The position numbers and the translations under genes were made by a program. Shown here piece by piece: positions 53,662 through 63,247 of a stretch of DNA of 64,000 nt (position 1 is the first letter of the stretch; every line of letters starts with the position of its first letter). The notes beneath the pieces are model-generated. The model saw nothing but the letters and a program-made list of their open reading frames with translations, made no database searches and was not told the DNA's origin. Origin of the DNA: Selenomonas sputigena ATCC 35185 (GTDB lineage Bacteria > Bacillota > Negativicutes > Selenomonadales > Selenomonadaceae). The stretch lies in the NCBI RefSeq assembly GCF_000208405.1, contig NC_015437.1:1853501-1917500 (forward strand), written 5' to 3'.

Positions 53662-54099
53662 TCAATCACTGTTCGCATGCGCGGCTGCACGAAGATATTC
53701 GAGCTTGCCTGCGTCCCTTTTGTTTACGGCAGAGCCAAACTTCGACGACGGCATATAGTATTCGTCCGTATCCTTCTTATAGCGGAACACGACGGTATGC
53801 TGCGGCTCTACCGTCATCGCACCGTCGCTGCTGTTCCACCAAACAGAAAACGAGAGGAACGCGAAGTCTTCGTAGTCCTCGCCCTCGCTCATGATATAGG
53901 CTGAACTTACATCCGCCACCGATTTCACATGAGAGCCGCAGTCCCATACGATGAAGTTGGGATCGCCGTCGTAGCTGTAGATGCCTGGAGCTACATCACC
54001 TTCGGGCACGCCCGCATAAGCTGCCGGCACGGAGATGAATGCCGCAAGGCAAAATGTAAAAACGGCGGCAAAAACTTTCCTGCTGAGATTCAGATTCAT
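53662..54099 (-). CDS. Small exported protein of unknown function
   Basis: A 145-residue protein with a clear signal peptide (MNLNLSRKVFAAVFTFCLAA, cleavage after about residue 29, AYAG). The mature part has aromatic and acidic residues (GIYSYDGDPNFIVWDCGSH, FLSFSVWWNSSDGAMTVEP) and probably folds as a small beta-rich domain. No family was recognised. It is the last gene after hslU, 27 bases downstream. Confidence 0.75.
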   Translation of the reverse strand: MNLNLSRKVFAAVFTFCLAAFISVPAAYAGVPEGDVAPGIYSYDGDPNFIVWDCGSHVKSVADVSSAYIMSEGEDYEDFAFLSFSVWWNSSDGAMTVEPQHTVVFRYKKDTDEYYMPSSKFGSAVNKRDAGKLEYLRAAAHANSD

Positions 54100-54126
54100 A
54101 CAAATCCCACCTTTTCCCGAAGAACC

Positions 54127-55527
54127 TTACAAAATAAACTGACTCAAATCGCGGTTGACGGCGATGTCCTTGAGCTTCTTGTCGACGTAGGCGGCATCGA
54201 CGCGGACTTCCTTTTCTTCCATCTCGGGAGCGTCGAAGGAGAGATCCTCCAAGAGCTTTTCCAAGATCGTATGCAGGCGGCGCGCGCCGATGTTCTCGGT
54301 CTGGGCGTTGACGTCGCAGGCGATCTGCGCGAGGCGCTCGATGGCGTCGTCCGCAAAGTCGAGCGCGATCCCCTCGGTCGCAAGAAGCGCCTTGTACTGC
54401 TTCAAAAGAGCGTTCTGCGGCTCGGTCAGGATGCGCTGGAAGTCTTCTTTCTGCAGCGACTTCAGCTCGACGCGAATCGGGAAGCGTCCCTGCAGCTCCG
54501 GAATGAGATCGGACGGCTTCGCCGTGTGGAAGGCGCCCGCCGCGATGAAGAGGATGTGGTCGGTCTTTACAGGGCCGTACTTCGTCATGACAGTCGAGCC
54601 TTCGACAATCGGCAGGATGTCGCGCTGCACGCCTTCACGCGAAACGTCGGGGCCTGAGCCCTGCCCCTTGACGGCGACCTTGTCGATCTCGTCGAGGAAA
54701 ACGATGCCGCTCTTCTCCGCTGCGCGAATGGCGGCGTCCTTGACCTCCTCCATATCGACGAGCTTCGCGGCCTCTTCCTGTTGAAAGAGCTTTCGTGCCG
54801 CCGCCACGGAGACCTTGCGCTTCTTCTGCTTCTTCGGCATGAGGTTCGCCATCATGTCCTGCAGATTGTCGCCCATGCTCTCAAGGCTTGAGCCTGCGAA
54901 CATGCCAACCATCGGCTTGCCCGAGTCCTCGATCTCGATCTCGATGACTTCTTTTTCCAGCTCGCCTTTCAGCAGGCGCTTTCTGACCCACTCGCGTCCC
55001 GCCGCATACTTCGGCTCCTTATTTTCCTCCGACGATTCCTTTTCCTCATCGTCAGATCCGCCGAAGAGCTTGCCCAAGGGGTTCTGCGACTTCTTCGGCT
55101 GCGGCACGAATACGTCGAGGATGCGCTCCTCGGCAAGCTCGGCTGCCCTTTCCTGCACCTTTTCCATGCGCTCCTGGCGCACCATGCGCACCGCCGTCTC
55201 GGCGAGGTCGCGCACGATGGACTCGACATCGCGCCCCACATAGCCGACTTCCGTGAACTTCGTCGCCTCGACCTTGATGAACGGCGCCTTGACGAGTCTC
55301 GCCAGACGACGCGCGATCTCGGTCTTGCCGACGCCCGTCGAGCCGATCATCAGGATGTTTTTCGGTATGACATCGTCCTGCATGGCGACGTCAAGCTGTC
55401 GACTGCGCCAGCGGTTTCTGAGCGCGATGGCGACGGCTCGCTTCGCTTCCTTCTGCCCGACGATGTAGCGGTCAAGTTCCTCGACGATCTGGCGCGGCGT
55501 CTGCTCGTTCAGCATGCTCTCTTCCAT
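54127..55527 (-). CDS. hslU: HslUV protease ATPase subunit HslU
   Basis: HslU unfolds substrates and feeds them to HslV. The 466-residue AAA+ protein has Walker [16 protein letters not shown] (about residue 65), an inserted I domain (about 110-240), Walker [15 protein letters not shown], sensor [12 protein letters not shown] and the C-terminal DLSQFIL tail that docks on HslV. ATG at 55527 follows AAAAGG by five bases; a TTG six codons upstream is less likely. Bacillus calls this gene clpY/codX. Confidence 0.95.
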   Translation of the reverse strand: MEESMLNEQTPRQIVEELDRYIVGQKEAKRAVAIALRNRWRSRQLDVAMQDDVIPKNILMIGSTGVGKTEIARRLARLVKAPFIKVEATKFTEVGYVGRDVESIVRDLAETAVRMVRQERMEKVQERAAELAEERILDVFVPQPKKSQNPLGKLFGGSDDEEKESSEENKEPKYAAGREWVRKRLLKGELEKEVIEIEIEDSGKPMVGMFAGSSLESMGDNLQDMMANLMPKKQKKRKVSVAAARKLFQQEEAAKLVDMEEVKDAAIRAAEKSGIVFLDEIDKVAVKGQGSGPDVSREGVQRDILPIVEGSTVMTKYGPVKTDHILFIAAGAFHTAKPSDLIPELQGRFPIRVELKSLQKEDFQRILTEPQNALLKQYKALLATEGIALDFADDAIERLAQIACDVNAQTENIGARRLHTILEKLLEDLSFDAPEMEEKEVRVDAAYVDKKLKDIAVNRDLSQFIL

Positions 55528-55546
55528 TTCGACCTTTTCCTGCAAG

Positions 55547-56089
55547 TCAATCCAGCTCCTCTACCTTGATGTTGTGATTCGTAAAGACGCATATATCGGC
55601 GGCGAGCGTCAAGGCTTCCTTGGCGATTTCCGCCGCTTCCATCTCCGTGTGCTTGACGAGGGCGCGCGCTGCCGCGAGCGCGTAGAAGCCGCCCGAGCCG
55701 ATCGCCGCGACGTCGCCGTCCGGCTCAATGACCTCGCCGCCGCCCGAGATCATCAAAAGCGTCTCGGCATCGGCGACGAGAAGCAGCGCTTCGAGCTTTC
55801 GGAGCACGCGATCCGTGCGCCACTCCTTGGCAAGCTCGACGGAAGCGCGCATCAGATTGCCGTTGAATTCCTCCAGTTTCGCCTCGAACTTCTCGAAGAG
55901 CGTGAAGGCGTCGGCGACCGAGCCGGCGAAGCCCGCGACGACCTTGCCGTGGTAAAGGCGGCGCACCTTGCGCGCCGTCGATTTCATGATGGCGCTCTGT
56001 CCGAACGTGACCTGCCCGTCGCCCGCAATCGCCGTCTTTCCCTTCTGGCGCACGGCAACGATGGTCGTCGCGTGAAATGTCTGTTCCAT
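55547..56089 (-). CDS. hslV: HslUV protease proteolytic subunit HslV
   Basis: A 180-residue threonine peptidase. [18 protein letters not shown] places the catalytic threonine at residue 8, so removal of seven residues is expected, close to Bacillus Clp[21 protein letters not shown] and the [20 protein letters not shown] core are conserved. It overlaps the operon with trmFO upstream (11-base gap) and hslU downstream. Confidence 0.95.
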   Translation of the reverse strand: MEQTFHATTIVAVRQKGKTAIAGDGQVTFGQSAIMKSTARKVRRLYHGKVVAGFAGSVADAFTLFEKFEAKLEEFNGNLMRASVELAKEWRTDRVLRKLEALLLVADAETLLMISGGGEVIEPDGDVAAIGSGGFYALAAARALVKHTEMEAAEIAKEALTLAADICVFTNHNIKVEELD

Positions 56090-56100
56090 AGCTTGTCCTC

Positions 56101-57414
56101 CTACTCCATCTCGCCGCGAAAATCTTCAAGCGCGCAAAGCGCACGCTCGGCGAGCATTTCCTTCTTGCGCTTCTTGTCGCGGATGCGCCCCTCCAAGGGC
56201 GGCAGCAGCCCGAAGTTGACGTTCATCGGCTGGAAGTGACGCGAATCCGCCTCCGTGATGTAGGCAGCGAGTGCGCCGTGGCACGTCTCGCGCGGAAACA
56301 CGAACGGCCTCTGCCCCTTTGCGAGCCGCGCGGCATTGATTCCTGCGACAAGCCCCGAGGCCGCTGACTCGACGTAGCCCTCGACGCCCGTCATCTGTCC
56401 GGCGAAGAGAAGCTCCGCCTCCTTCTTGAGCTGATACGTTGGCGCGAGAAGGCGCGGCGAATCGATGTATGTGTTGCGGTGCATGACGCCATAGCGCATG
56501 AACTCGGCATTTTCCAATCCCGGGATCATGCAGAAGACGCGCCGCTGCTCGCCCCATTTCAAATGCGTCTGAAAGCCCACGATGTTGTAGAGCGTGCCCG
56601 TGGCATTATCCTGGCGAAGCTGCACGACGGCATGCGGGCGCACGCCCGTCTTCGGGTCTTCGAGGCCGACGGGCTTCAAAGGGCCGAAGAGCAGCGTGCT
56701 TTCCCCGCGCGAAGCCATGACCTCGACGGGCATGCAGCCCTCGAAGAACACGGGCTTTTCAAAGCTGTGCAGCTCCGCTGTTTCCGCCGTCGTCAGCGCC
56801 TGCCAGAAGGCGCGGTACTCCTCTTCTGTCATCGGGCAGTTGATGTAGGCAGGCTCGCCCTTGCCGTAGCGCGAAGCGCGGTAGGCCTTCGTCATGTCAA
56901 TGGATTCGAGCGTCACGATGGGCGCCGCCGCATCGTAAAAGTAAAAGGACGCATCGCCCATCATCTCGCGCAGGCAGGCGGCGAGCGCACCGTCCGTCAG
57001 AGGGCCGGATGCCACGATGGTCACGGCGTCCTCTTCTCGCGGAATCGTCTCGACGCGCATCCGCACGACCTCGACGCGTGGGTGCGCCGTGAGCTTCTCA
57101 GTGATAAAGCGCGAGAATCCCTCACGATCGACGGCGAGCGCACCGCCCGCCGGCACGCGAGTCGCGTCCGCCGCTGCCATGACGAGAGAGCCGAGACGGC
57201 GCATCTCCTCCTTGAGGACGCCGACGGCGTTCTCAAGACCCGCGCCGCGCAGAGAATTGCTGCAAACGAGCTCGGCGAAATCCGCCGTCTTGTGCGCGGG
57301 ACTTGAGTCGGCAGGGCGCATCTCATAGAGCGTGACCTGAGCGCCGCTCTCGGCCGCCTGCCATGCAGCTTCGCTGCCCGCAAGTCCCGCGCCCACGACA
57401 ATGACCTTCTTCAC
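56101..57414 (-). CDS. trmFO: Methylenetetrahydrofolate-tRNA (uracil-54) methyltransferase TrmFO
   Basis: TrmFO makes ribothymidine at tRNA position 54 using methylene-THF and FAD. The 437-residue protein starts at a GTG overlapping the topA stop (GTGA) with GGAGG seven bases upstream. The FAD motif [19 protein letters not shown], the cysteine-containing [12 protein letters not shown] and the C-terminal [20 protein letters not shown] are complete. Bacillus has xerC (codV) between trmFO and hslV; here xerC is absent. Confidence 0.96.
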   Translation of the reverse strand: MKKVIVVGAGLAGSEAAWQAAESGAQVTLYEMRPADSSPAHKTADFAELVCSNSLRGAGLENAVGVLKEEMRRLGSLVMAAADATRVPAGGALAVDREGFSRFITEKLTAHPRVEVVRMRVETIPREEDAVTIVASGPLTDGALAACLREMMGDASFYFYDAAAPIVTLESIDMTKAYRASRYGKGEPAYINCPMTEEEYRAFWQALTTAETAELHSFEKPVFFEGCMPVEVMASRGESTLLFGPLKPVGLEDPKTGVRPHAVVQLRQDNATGTLYNIVGFQTHLKWGEQRRVFCMIPGLENAEFMRYGVMHRNTYIDSPRLLAPTYQLKKEAELLFAGQMTGVEGYVESAASGLVAGINAARLAKGQRPFVFPRETCHGALAAYITEADSRHFQPMNVNFGLLPPLEGRIRDKKRKKEMLAERALCALEDFRGEME

Positions 57415-59921
57415 GTTGTTGCCTCCGCTTCCGCCGCCTTTTCCGCCGCTGCAGCTTCCTTCGCCTTCTTCGCTTCCAAGCGTGCGCGACTCTTCTCAAT
57501 CTCCTTGTTGATCGGGTGATCGATGCGCGTCTTGCATTCCTCGTTGCTGCAGTAGGGCAGGATTCTTCCGTTCTTGTAGCGATGGCGCAGCATGAAAGCG
57601 CCGCATTCCGGGCACTTTTCCGTCAATGGCTGGTCCCATGTCACATAGTCGCACGCGGGATAATTTTCGCAGCCGTAGAACGCCTGCCCGCGCCTTGAGC
57701 GGCGCTCGACGATCCTGCCGCCGCACTTGGGGCACGGCACGCCCGTATCTTTCAAAAGCGGCTTCGTGTTGCGGCAGTCGGGAAAGCCCGGGCACGCGAG
57801 GAACTTGCCGTAGCGTCCCTGCTTGACGACCATGTTCCTGCCGCACTTCTCGCAGATGACGTCGGAAACCTCCTCGGGGATCTCTACCTCGCCAATCGCC
57901 TCGTCCGCCTCTTCGAGTGTCTTTTCAAACGGCTCGTAAAAGCCGCGCAGAAGGTCGTTCTTGTCCACCTTTCCCTCGGCGATTTCGTCAAGCTCGTTTT
58001 CCAGTCCCGCCGTGAACTGCACGTCGACGATGTCCTTGAAATGTTCTTCGAGCATGTCGTTGACGAGGAAGCCGAGGTCGGTCGGCTGGAAATGCTTGTC
58101 CTGGCGCACGACGTAGCCGCGCGCCAAAATCGTCTCAATGATCGGCGCATAGGTGCTCGGACGGCCGATGTCCTCTTCCTCAAGTGTCTTGACGAGCGAC
58201 GCCTCATTGTATCGCGGCGGCGGTTCCGTGAAGTGCTGCTCGGGCAGGAGATCCAAGAGGGAAAGCGCTTCCCCTGCCGCAAGTTCGGGCAGGAGCACGT
58301 CCTTTTCCTTCTTGTTGTCGGCATAGACGGCGAGGAAGCCCGGGAACTTCAGCGTCGAGCCGGAAGCGCGCGCGATGTAGCGCTCGCCTGCCGCCACGCT
58401 GACGCTCACCGTATCGAAGACGGCGGGCGTCATCTGGCTCGCGACGAAGCGCTGCCAGATCAGGGTGTAGAGACGAAGCTGCTCACGCGACAAATATTTT
58501 TCCATAAGCTCGGGCGTGTTCTCGACACTCGTCGGCCGAATCGCCTCGTGCGCGTCCTGCGCCTTCTTGCCCGCCGCATAGATATTGGGCTTTTCAGGCA
58601 GGTAATCCGCGCCGAACGACGTGCCGACGTAGCCGCGCACCTCATCGAGCGCGAGGTCGGAAAGACGCGTCGAATCCGTGCGCATGTAGGTGATGAGACC
58701 GACGGGGCCGCGCCGGCCAAGTTCGACGCCCTCATAGAGCTGCTGGGCGATCATCATCGTGCGGCGCGACGTGAAGCCGAGCTTTCTCGATGCGTCCTGC
58801 TGCATGCTGCTCGTCGTAAAGGGCGCGACAGGATTGCGCCTGCGCTCGCGCTTCTTGACCTCCTTGACCGAAAAGCTCTGCTTCGCCATATCCTTGACGA
58901 GAGCTGACGTTTCTTCTTTCGAGTGCAGCGCGAGCTTCTTGCCGTCGACGGTCGCGAGTTCAGCGGCAAACTGTGCGCCGCGCCCCTTCTTGAGCTTCAT
59001 GCCGACCGTCCAGTATTCCTCGGGCACGAATGCCTGGATCTCCTTCTCGCGGTCGCATATAAGCTTGACCGTCACCGACTGCACGCGGCCGGCGGAAAGC
59101 CCCTTCTTGATCTTGCGCCAGAGGAGCGGGCTGAGCTTGTAGCCGACGATGCGGTCGAGCATGCGACGCGCCTGCTGCGCGTCCACGCGGTCGAGGTTGA
59201 TCGGGTACGGCTCCTTGACCGCCGCCTGTATGGCGGGCTTCGTGATCTCGTTGAAGACGATGCGGCAATTCTCGTTCGGATCGATGCCCAGAATGTGCGC
59301 GAGATGCCAAGCGATCGCCTCGCCTTCGCGGTCAGGATCGCTTGCCAGATAGACCTTGGCGGCGTGCTTCGCATCCTTCTTCAGCGCCTTGATGAGATCG
59401 CCCTTACCACGAATGTTGATGTACTTCGGCGCAAAGTCGTTCTCAACGTCGATGCCGAACTGGCTCTTCGGAAGATCGCGCAGATGCCCCATGGACGCTC
59501 GCACCATGTATTTCTTGCCGAGATACTTCTCGATCGTCTTCGCCTTCGCCGGCGACTCGACGACGACCAAGGTCTGCGGAGCTTCCTTCTTCGCTGCAGT
59601 CTTTTTCGCCGCGGTCTTCTTCGCAACGGTCTTCTTCGCAACGGTCTTCTTCGCAACAGTCTTCTTCGGCGCTGACTTTTTTGCGGCAGGCTTCTTCTCA
59701 GCGGCAGATGTCGTCGCGGTGGAATCCCTCGCAGCGGATTTCTTGGTCGCCGTCTTCTTCGCCGAAGCCTTCTTTACGGCAGACTTCTTCGCCGCCGGCT
59801 TTTCCACGGCGGCTGTCTTCGCCGCGCCTTTTCCAGCGGCTCTCTTCCCTTCTTTTTTCTCCGCTTGCCCTACGACTTCCCTATTCTTCTCTTGCGGCGT
59901 CTTTTTCTGCGCTGTCGGCAA
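57411..59921 (-). CDS. topA: DNA topoisomerase I with Lys/Ala-rich N-terminal extension
   Basis: TopA relaxes negative supercoils. The 836-residue protein has a Toprim domain from about residue 114 ([19 protein letters not shown]), the catalytic tyrosine Y412 ([11 protein letters not shown]) and three C-terminal four-cysteine zinc ribbons (for example [24 protein letters not shown]). The first ~113 residues are an unusual histone H1-like tail of [12 protein letters not shown] and KKSAPKK repeats that should bind DNA. The TTG start (59921) has an AGGAGG site seven bases upstream. It follows dprA by 27 bases. Confidence 0.95.
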   Translation of the reverse strand: MPTAQKKTPQEKNREVVGQAEKKEGKRAAGKGAAKTAAVEKPAAKKSAVKKASAKKTATKKSAARDSTATTSAAEKKPAAKKSAPKKTVAKKTVAKKTVAKKTAAKKTAAKKEAPQTLVVVESPAKAKTIEKYLGKKYMVRASMGHLRDLPKSQFGIDVENDFAPKYINIRGKGDLIKALKKDAKHAAKVYLASDPDREGEAIAWHLAHILGIDPNENCRIVFNEITKPAIQAAVKEPYPINLDRVDAQQARRMLDRIVGYKLSPLLWRKIKKGLSAGRVQSVTVKLICDREKEIQAFVPEEYWTVGMKLKKGRGAQFAAELATVDGKKLALHSKEETSALVKDMAKQSFSVKEVKKRERRRNPVAPFTTSSMQQDASRKLGFTSRRTMMIAQQLYEGVELGRRGPVGLITYMRTDSTRLSDLALDEVRGYVGTSFGADYLPEKPNIYAAGKKAQDAHEAIRPTSVENTPELMEKYLSREQLRLYTLIWQRFVASQMTPAVFDTVSVSVAAGERYIARASGSTLKFPGFLAVYADNKKEKDVLLPELAAGEALSLLDLLPEQHFTEPPPRYNEASLVKTLEEEDIGRPSTYAPIIETILARGYVVRQDKHFQPTDLGFLVNDMLEEHFKDIVDVQFTAGLENELDEIAEGKVDKNDLLRGFYEPFEKTLEEADEAIGEVEIPEEVSDVICEKCGRNMVVKQGRYGKFLACPGFPDCRNTKPLLKDTGVPCPKCGGRIVERRSRRGQAFYGCENYPACDYVTWDQPLTEKCPECGAFMLRHRYKNGRILPYCSNEECKTRIDHPINKEIEKSRARLEAKKAKEAAAAEKAAEAEATT

Positions 59922-59948
59922 GATCGCCCCTCCTCAACTCTTAGATAC

Positions 59949-61043
59949 TCAAACACTCTTCCCCTTGGCGCTGCGGATGTATGTGCGCATGGGCGTCTCT
60001 TCGACAAGCCCCTTGACGCGCAGTCCCAGCAAGAGGAATGCGACGTTCGCGGCCTTGCCCTGCAGGCGGCAGATCAGCTCGTCGAGAGAAAGCGCCGCCT
60101 CACGCGAAAGGAGCGCGTAGACCGCCGCTTCCTCCTCAGTCAATTCCTGCGGGGGCGATGCGCTCGTTCGCGACGCGCCGTCCTCGTACTCAGCGGCAAC
60201 GTCCGCCGCTGAGACGACAAGCCGCGCCCCCTGCTGAATCAGGCGATGGCAGCCACGGCTCGTCGCCGAGTAGATGCTGCCGGGCACGGCAAAGACGTCG
60301 CGCCCCTCGCTCAGGGCAAACTCCGCCGTGATCAAAGAGCCGCTCCGCTCCGCCGCCTCGACGACGATTGTGCCGTGCGCAACGCCGCTGATGATGCGGT
60401 TACGCGCGGGGAAAAAGGCCGCGAGCGGCGCCGTGCCCGGCGCATACTCGGAAATGACCGCGCCCTTCTCGGCAATCTCCGCCAGAAGTCGCGCATTCTC
60501 GCGCGGATAGGCGACATCGACGCCGCAGCCGAGCACGGCGACCGTCGCGCCCGCCTGCAAAGCGCCCTTGTGCGAGGCCGTGTCGATGCCGCGTGCCGCG
60601 CCGCTCACGACGACAAAACCGCGCTCGGCAAGACCGAGCGCGATGTCCTCCGCCGCCCCCTTGCCATAGGCGCTCGCGTGGCGTGCGCCGACCATGGCGA
60701 CGGCGGGATGCTTCAGGCAATCGAGCGAGCCGCGGCAAAAGAGCGTCTGCGGCGGATTGTAGATCTCCTTCAACCGAGCGGGATACACCTCATCTGACGG
60801 GACGAAGAGCGAGATACCGCCCTTTTCGCACGCAGCCGCAATCTTCTCGGGCAGAGCTTCGTTCCTGCGGCAGAAATCGTGCAGCGCCGCCGCACGCTCA
60901 GGCGAAAGATGCGCTGCACGAAGCGCCTCGGCGCGTGCGTGCCACGCATCCTGCGCCGACCCAAAAACGCGCACGAGGGAGGCCGCCACACGGCTCCCCA
61001 CGCTCGGAGCACGGCAAAGAGCCGCGAGGAAGAATCGCTCCAT
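59949..61043 (-). CDS. dprA: DNA-processing protein DprA
   Basis: DprA binds incoming single-stranded DNA and loads RecA during transformation. The 364-residue protein has an N-terminal SAM/helical region, the Rossmann core (AVAMVGARHASAYGKGAAED, SGAARGIDTASHKGAL, FPARNRIISGVAHG) and a C-terminal winged helix (about 300-364). ATG at 61043 follows AGGGG by seven bases. It heads the dprA-topA-trmFO-hslVU block known from Bacillus. Confidence 0.94.
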   Translation of the reverse strand: MERFFLAALCRAPSVGSRVAASLVRVFGSAQDAWHARAEALRAAHLSPERAAALHDFCRRNEALPEKIAAACEKGGISLFVPSDEVYPARLKEIYNPPQTLFCRGSLDCLKHPAVAMVGARHASAYGKGAAEDIALGLAERGFVVVSGAARGIDTASHKGALQAGATVAVLGCGVDVAYPRENARLLAEIAEKGAVISEYAPGTAPLAAFFPARNRIISGVAHGTIVVEAAERSGSLITAEFALSEGRDVFAVPGSIYSATSRGCHRLIQQGARLVVSAADVAAEYEDGASRTSASPPQELTEEEAAVYALLSREAALSLDELICRLQGKAANVAFLLLGLRVKGLVEETPMRTYIRSAKGKSV

Positions 61044-61105
61044 GAAGTCACCCCTCTCCACCTCTTTGCGCCTTCATGCGTCACGAAAATCCCGCGAAGG
61101 CGTCC

Positions 61106-61468
61106 TTACGCCCTGCGCGTGACCTCGACCTCAACGTAGTCCAACGGCCCGTGGATGAGCACGGCATGCTTGCGTACGCGCGTCGTGACCTCGACGACCT
61201 GCGGGAACTTCTTCAAGATGCGGTCGCCCGTCTTCGCCGCGAGCGTCATCAAGAGGTTGACCTTCGTCTCCTCCACGGTGTCCTCGATCAGAGGATAGAC
61301 CGCCGCTGCATCAATCGCACCGTCTTCGATCCGATCCGTGTCGCAGGCCTTATCGTCGCGCGTCACCATCTCGACATCGACGTTGAGCTTCGCGCCCTGC
61401 TCCTTCTCGTATTCATAAACGCCCTGAAAGCCATAAAACATCATGTTCATCATTCTGATCTTTGCCAT
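61106..61468 (-). CDS. folB: Dihydroneopterin aldolase (FolB family)
   Basis: FolB splits dihydroneopterin in folate synthesis. The 120-residue protein has the family layout: MAKIRMMNMMFYGFQGVYEY (Tyr/Gly substrate loop and Glu), LNVDVEMVTRDD, VNLLMTLAAKTGDRILKKFP and the catalytic lysine region VEVTTRVRKHAVLIHGPLDY. Length is normal. Directly upstream is a gene resembling the N-terminal domain of dihydropteroate synthase, supporting a folate role. Confidence 0.88.
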   Translation of the reverse strand: MAKIRMMNMMFYGFQGVYEYEKEQGAKLNVDVEMVTRDDKACDTDRIEDGAIDAAAVYPLIEDTVEETKVNLLMTLAAKTGDRILKKFPQVVEVTTRVRKHAVLIHGPLDYVEVEVTRRA

Positions 61469-61493
61469 GAAAATTCACTCCTTCTCCCACGTT

Positions 61494-61859
61494 TTACATC
61501 TCCAAAAGCGCTAGGATGTCGCGCGCCAAGACGTCAAGCCCCCACGGCTGACGCAGAAGCACGGCGGCAGCCGCACGGTACTGCGCGAGCGTCGCGAAGA
61601 GCAGGACATCCGTGCGCTCCTCGCTGAGGTCGACGGCATGGCGCGATACGGCGGCGTCCGCCCCCTTCGACAGGAACGTCTGCTTGACGACATTCGCCGC
61701 CTTCGTCGGCAGGTCATGCACGCGGATCACGCAGAAGACAGCCTTGTCACGCATGATCGCGACGCCCGCCTCCGTGCAGCCGATCTCGCGCATCGCCGCC
61801 GCCGCCGTCTCCCTGCCCCAAGGCTCCATGCGCTCAAGCGCAAAACCTTTCCGCTCCAC
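61494..61859 (-). CDS. Stand-alone FolP N-terminal-like domain protein
   Basis: A 121-residue protein that resembles the N-terminal extension found before the TIM barrel of dihydropteroate synthase in many Clostridia: GCTEAGVAIMRDKAVFCVIR, DLPTKAANVVKQTFLSKGAD and TDVLLFATLAQYRAAAAVL followed by QPWGLDVLARDI. No dihydropteroate synthase barrel follows; the stop is 25 bases before folB. It starts at GTG after AGGGGGG. Its function in the linked enzymes is not known. Confidence 0.7.
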   Translation of the reverse strand: MERKGFALERMEPWGRETAAAAMREIGCTEAGVAIMRDKAVFCVIRVHDLPTKAANVVKQTFLSKGADAAVSRHAVDLSEERTDVLLFATLAQYRAAAAVLLRQPWGLDVLARDILALLEM

Positions 61860-61870
61860 GAAATCCCCCC

Positions 61871-61899
61871 TTGCGCTTCATTTCCTCTCATTGTATCAT
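61871..61899 (+). promoter_or_regulatory. Promoter of the 25-codon plus-strand ORF
   Basis: TTGCGC (61871-61876), a 17-base spacer and TATCAT (61894-61899) on the plus strand. It overlaps the divergent extended -10 TGATACAAT (minus strand, 61890-61898) of the folB operon, so the two start sites compete. Confidence 0.6.
61890..61898 (-). promoter_or_regulatory. Extended -10 promoter of the folB-dprA-topA operon
   Basis: Minus-strand TGATACAAT (TGN plus TACAAT) lies 31 bases upstream of the GTG start of the FolP-N-like gene. No good -35 was found. It overlaps the divergent plus-strand promoter. Confidence 0.55.
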
Positions 61900-61957
61900 A
61901 AAGAGAACGGAAACGGTACGAAAAATTTGCAAACTAGCGACAAACGGGGTGAACTCC

Positions 61958-62035
61958 ATGAGCGACATCTTCCTACTCTTCCTCATCTTCCTCATGCTCG
62001 CCTATACATTCTGGGACGAGCTTTTCACGCGGTAA
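61958..62035 (+). CDS. 25-residue hydrophobic peptide ORF
   Basis: ATG at 61958, stop TAA at 62033-62035. The peptide has one membrane-like helix (IFLLFLIFLMLAY) and a short charged end (WDELFTR). A GGGGTGA element lies eight bases upstream as a weak ribosome-binding site. It has its own promoter (61871-61899) and a very strong terminator (62041-62084), which argues for a real transcript of about 180 bases. It could be a small membrane protein, a type I toxin or a non-coding RNA with a chance ORF. Confidence 0.5.
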   Translation: MSDIFLLFLIFLMLAYTFWDELFTR

Positions 62036-62040
62036 GCGTA

Positions 62041-62084
62041 CAGGAGGGGGCTGTGCACACTGAAGTGCGCACAGCCCCCTCCTG
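62041..62084 (+). terminator. Strong terminator after the 25-codon ORF
   Basis: A perfect 16-bp stem, CAGGAGGGGGCTGTGC with GCACAGCCCCCTCCTG, separated by 12 bases, six bases after the stop codon. A weak T-rich tail (CCGTTTCCGTT) follows on the plus strand. Confidence 0.85.
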
Positions 62085-62217
62085 CCGTTTCCGTTAGTAT
62101 TCCAATACGATACATTCAAATATTTTTCAAATTGTGCACGCGCACTCCGCTCACTTCGATCGCCGCTGGCTGCTTTTCTTCACCGCACCTTGCCTCTCGT
62201 TCCTGCACACATACGTC

Positions 62218-63081
62218 TTACTGCATCACCGCCTGCAGCTGCAGCAAATATTCCATCGTGCATCCCGTCCGCTTGGAGATTTCCGGCAGCGGCACGTTCG
62301 CGCGCAGAAGAGGGAAAACCTCCAGCATCATCTGCTGCGTTTCCGCCTTCCCTTCAAGTTTTCCTTCAAGCTTTCCTTCAAGTTTTCCTTCAAGTTTTCC
62401 CTCACGAAATCCTTCTTTGCGTTCTTCCATCATTTTCATAGCGAAAGTCATATAACTCACCCTCTCCTGTTCTTCACTCTTGACTTTTTGTATCTCCTGC
62501 TCAATCTCCTGGACCAAGCTATTGTCCGAAACCACCCCATCGACATATTGCAGGAATGCTATGATCTCGGCATCCACATCGCCGATCACGCCTTTCGTGT
62601 TGAGGAAAATTTTTGTCGCGCCATCCTTCAGCCTTAAATCTTTGTTTTCCAAGCAAAGATTCTCAAACGTATAGATATAGCGACCTTCATCAAAAGGATC
62701 AAACGGACAGATGAAGATGATGATCGTCTTGTTCAAATCATCGTAATCGGCTCCCGCTGCAAGAAGATCCGCATCCATCATCGACTGGTAATAACGCGTC
62801 CGTTTAAAGAGTGCGTCTCCTTCCAATCGCCGCACCTGCATCTCGATATTATATACCGTCTCTTTTTCATCACGCACATAAACATCCAAGCGGATTCCCT
62901 TTCTACCGTACTGCGACTTCATGGATTTTTCGGTCTCAAGATAGCGAATTTCTCTAATCTTCATACGAAGCGTGCGCTCTAGTAATTTTTTGCAAATGCG
63001 CTTGCGGCGCATGATAAGCTTGAACATATAGTCATCGCGAATCGTCAGTTCCTCCCACGGCTTGATGGCATATCTTTCCAT
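62218..63081 (-). CDS. Rpn-family PD-(D/E)XK nuclease/transposase-like protein
   Basis: A 287-residue protein of the Rpn (recombination-promoting nuclease) family. It has the N-terminal family start LTIRDDYMFKLIMR and nuclease core RLDVYVRDEKETVYNIEMQ (Asp, then Glu-x-Gln), RTRYYQSMMDADLLAAG and KTIIIFICPFDPF. Rpn proteins cut DNA and are often phase-variable or defence-related. A five-fold tandem EGKL/EGK repeat (about residues 226-244) may vary in number. An extended promoter lies directly upstream. Confidence 0.88.
   Translation of the reverse strand: MERYAIKPWEELTIRDDYMFKLIMRRKRICKKLLERTLRMKIREIRYLETEKSMKSQYGRKGIRLDVYVRDEKETVYNIEMQVRRLEGDALFKRTRYYQSMMDADLLAAGADYDDLNKTIIIFICPFDPFDEGRYIYTFENLCLENKDLRLKDGATKIFLNTKGVIGDVDAEIIAFLQYVDGVVSDNSLVQEIEQEIQKVKSEEQERVSYMTFAMKMMEERKEGFREGKLEGKLEGKLEGKLEGKAETQQMMLEVFPLLRANVPLPEISKRTGCTMEYLLQLQAVMQ
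62351..62406 (-). repeat. Tandem 12-bp repeat encoding EGKL units in the Rpn gene
   Basis: Near-identical 12-base units (plus strand CTTCAAGTTTTC / CTTCAAGCTTTC) repeat about four times and encode EGKL. As the unit is a multiple of three, copy changes would alter length without frameshift. This is a short tandem repeat, not a CRISPR. Confidence 0.75.
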
Positions 63082-63113
63082 TCCTTCACCTCCCGCTCTG
63101 ACTGCTTTCCTCT

Positions 63114-63141
63114 ATTGTATCATGAACACCAACGAGGTCAA
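63114..63141 (-). promoter_or_regulatory. Promoter of the Rpn gene
   Basis: Minus-strand TTGACC (63136-63141), a 16-base spacer and TACAAT (63114-63119) with a TGA extension, 33 bases before the ATG. Confidence 0.7.
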
Positions 63142-63247
63142 GCCGCAGAATCCAATCGATTGGCTAGGTTTCTGTAAGGCGTAAGAACATATATCCTGAA
63201 AGTTTGCATGGATACGGCAAATCGCTGTTTCTTCTCCCCCCTCCGCC

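Noticed and set aside
59356-60120. Long plus-strand ORF opposite topA with Phe/Ala repeats ([12 protein letters not shown])
   Set aside because: It is the reverse strand of the Lys/Ala repeat in topA, so the repetitive hydrophobic protein is an artefact of high-GC codon use.
62351-62406. Possible CRISPR-like or minisatellite array
   Set aside because: Units are 12 bases with no spacers and are in frame within the Rpn gene, so it is a coding tandem repeat.
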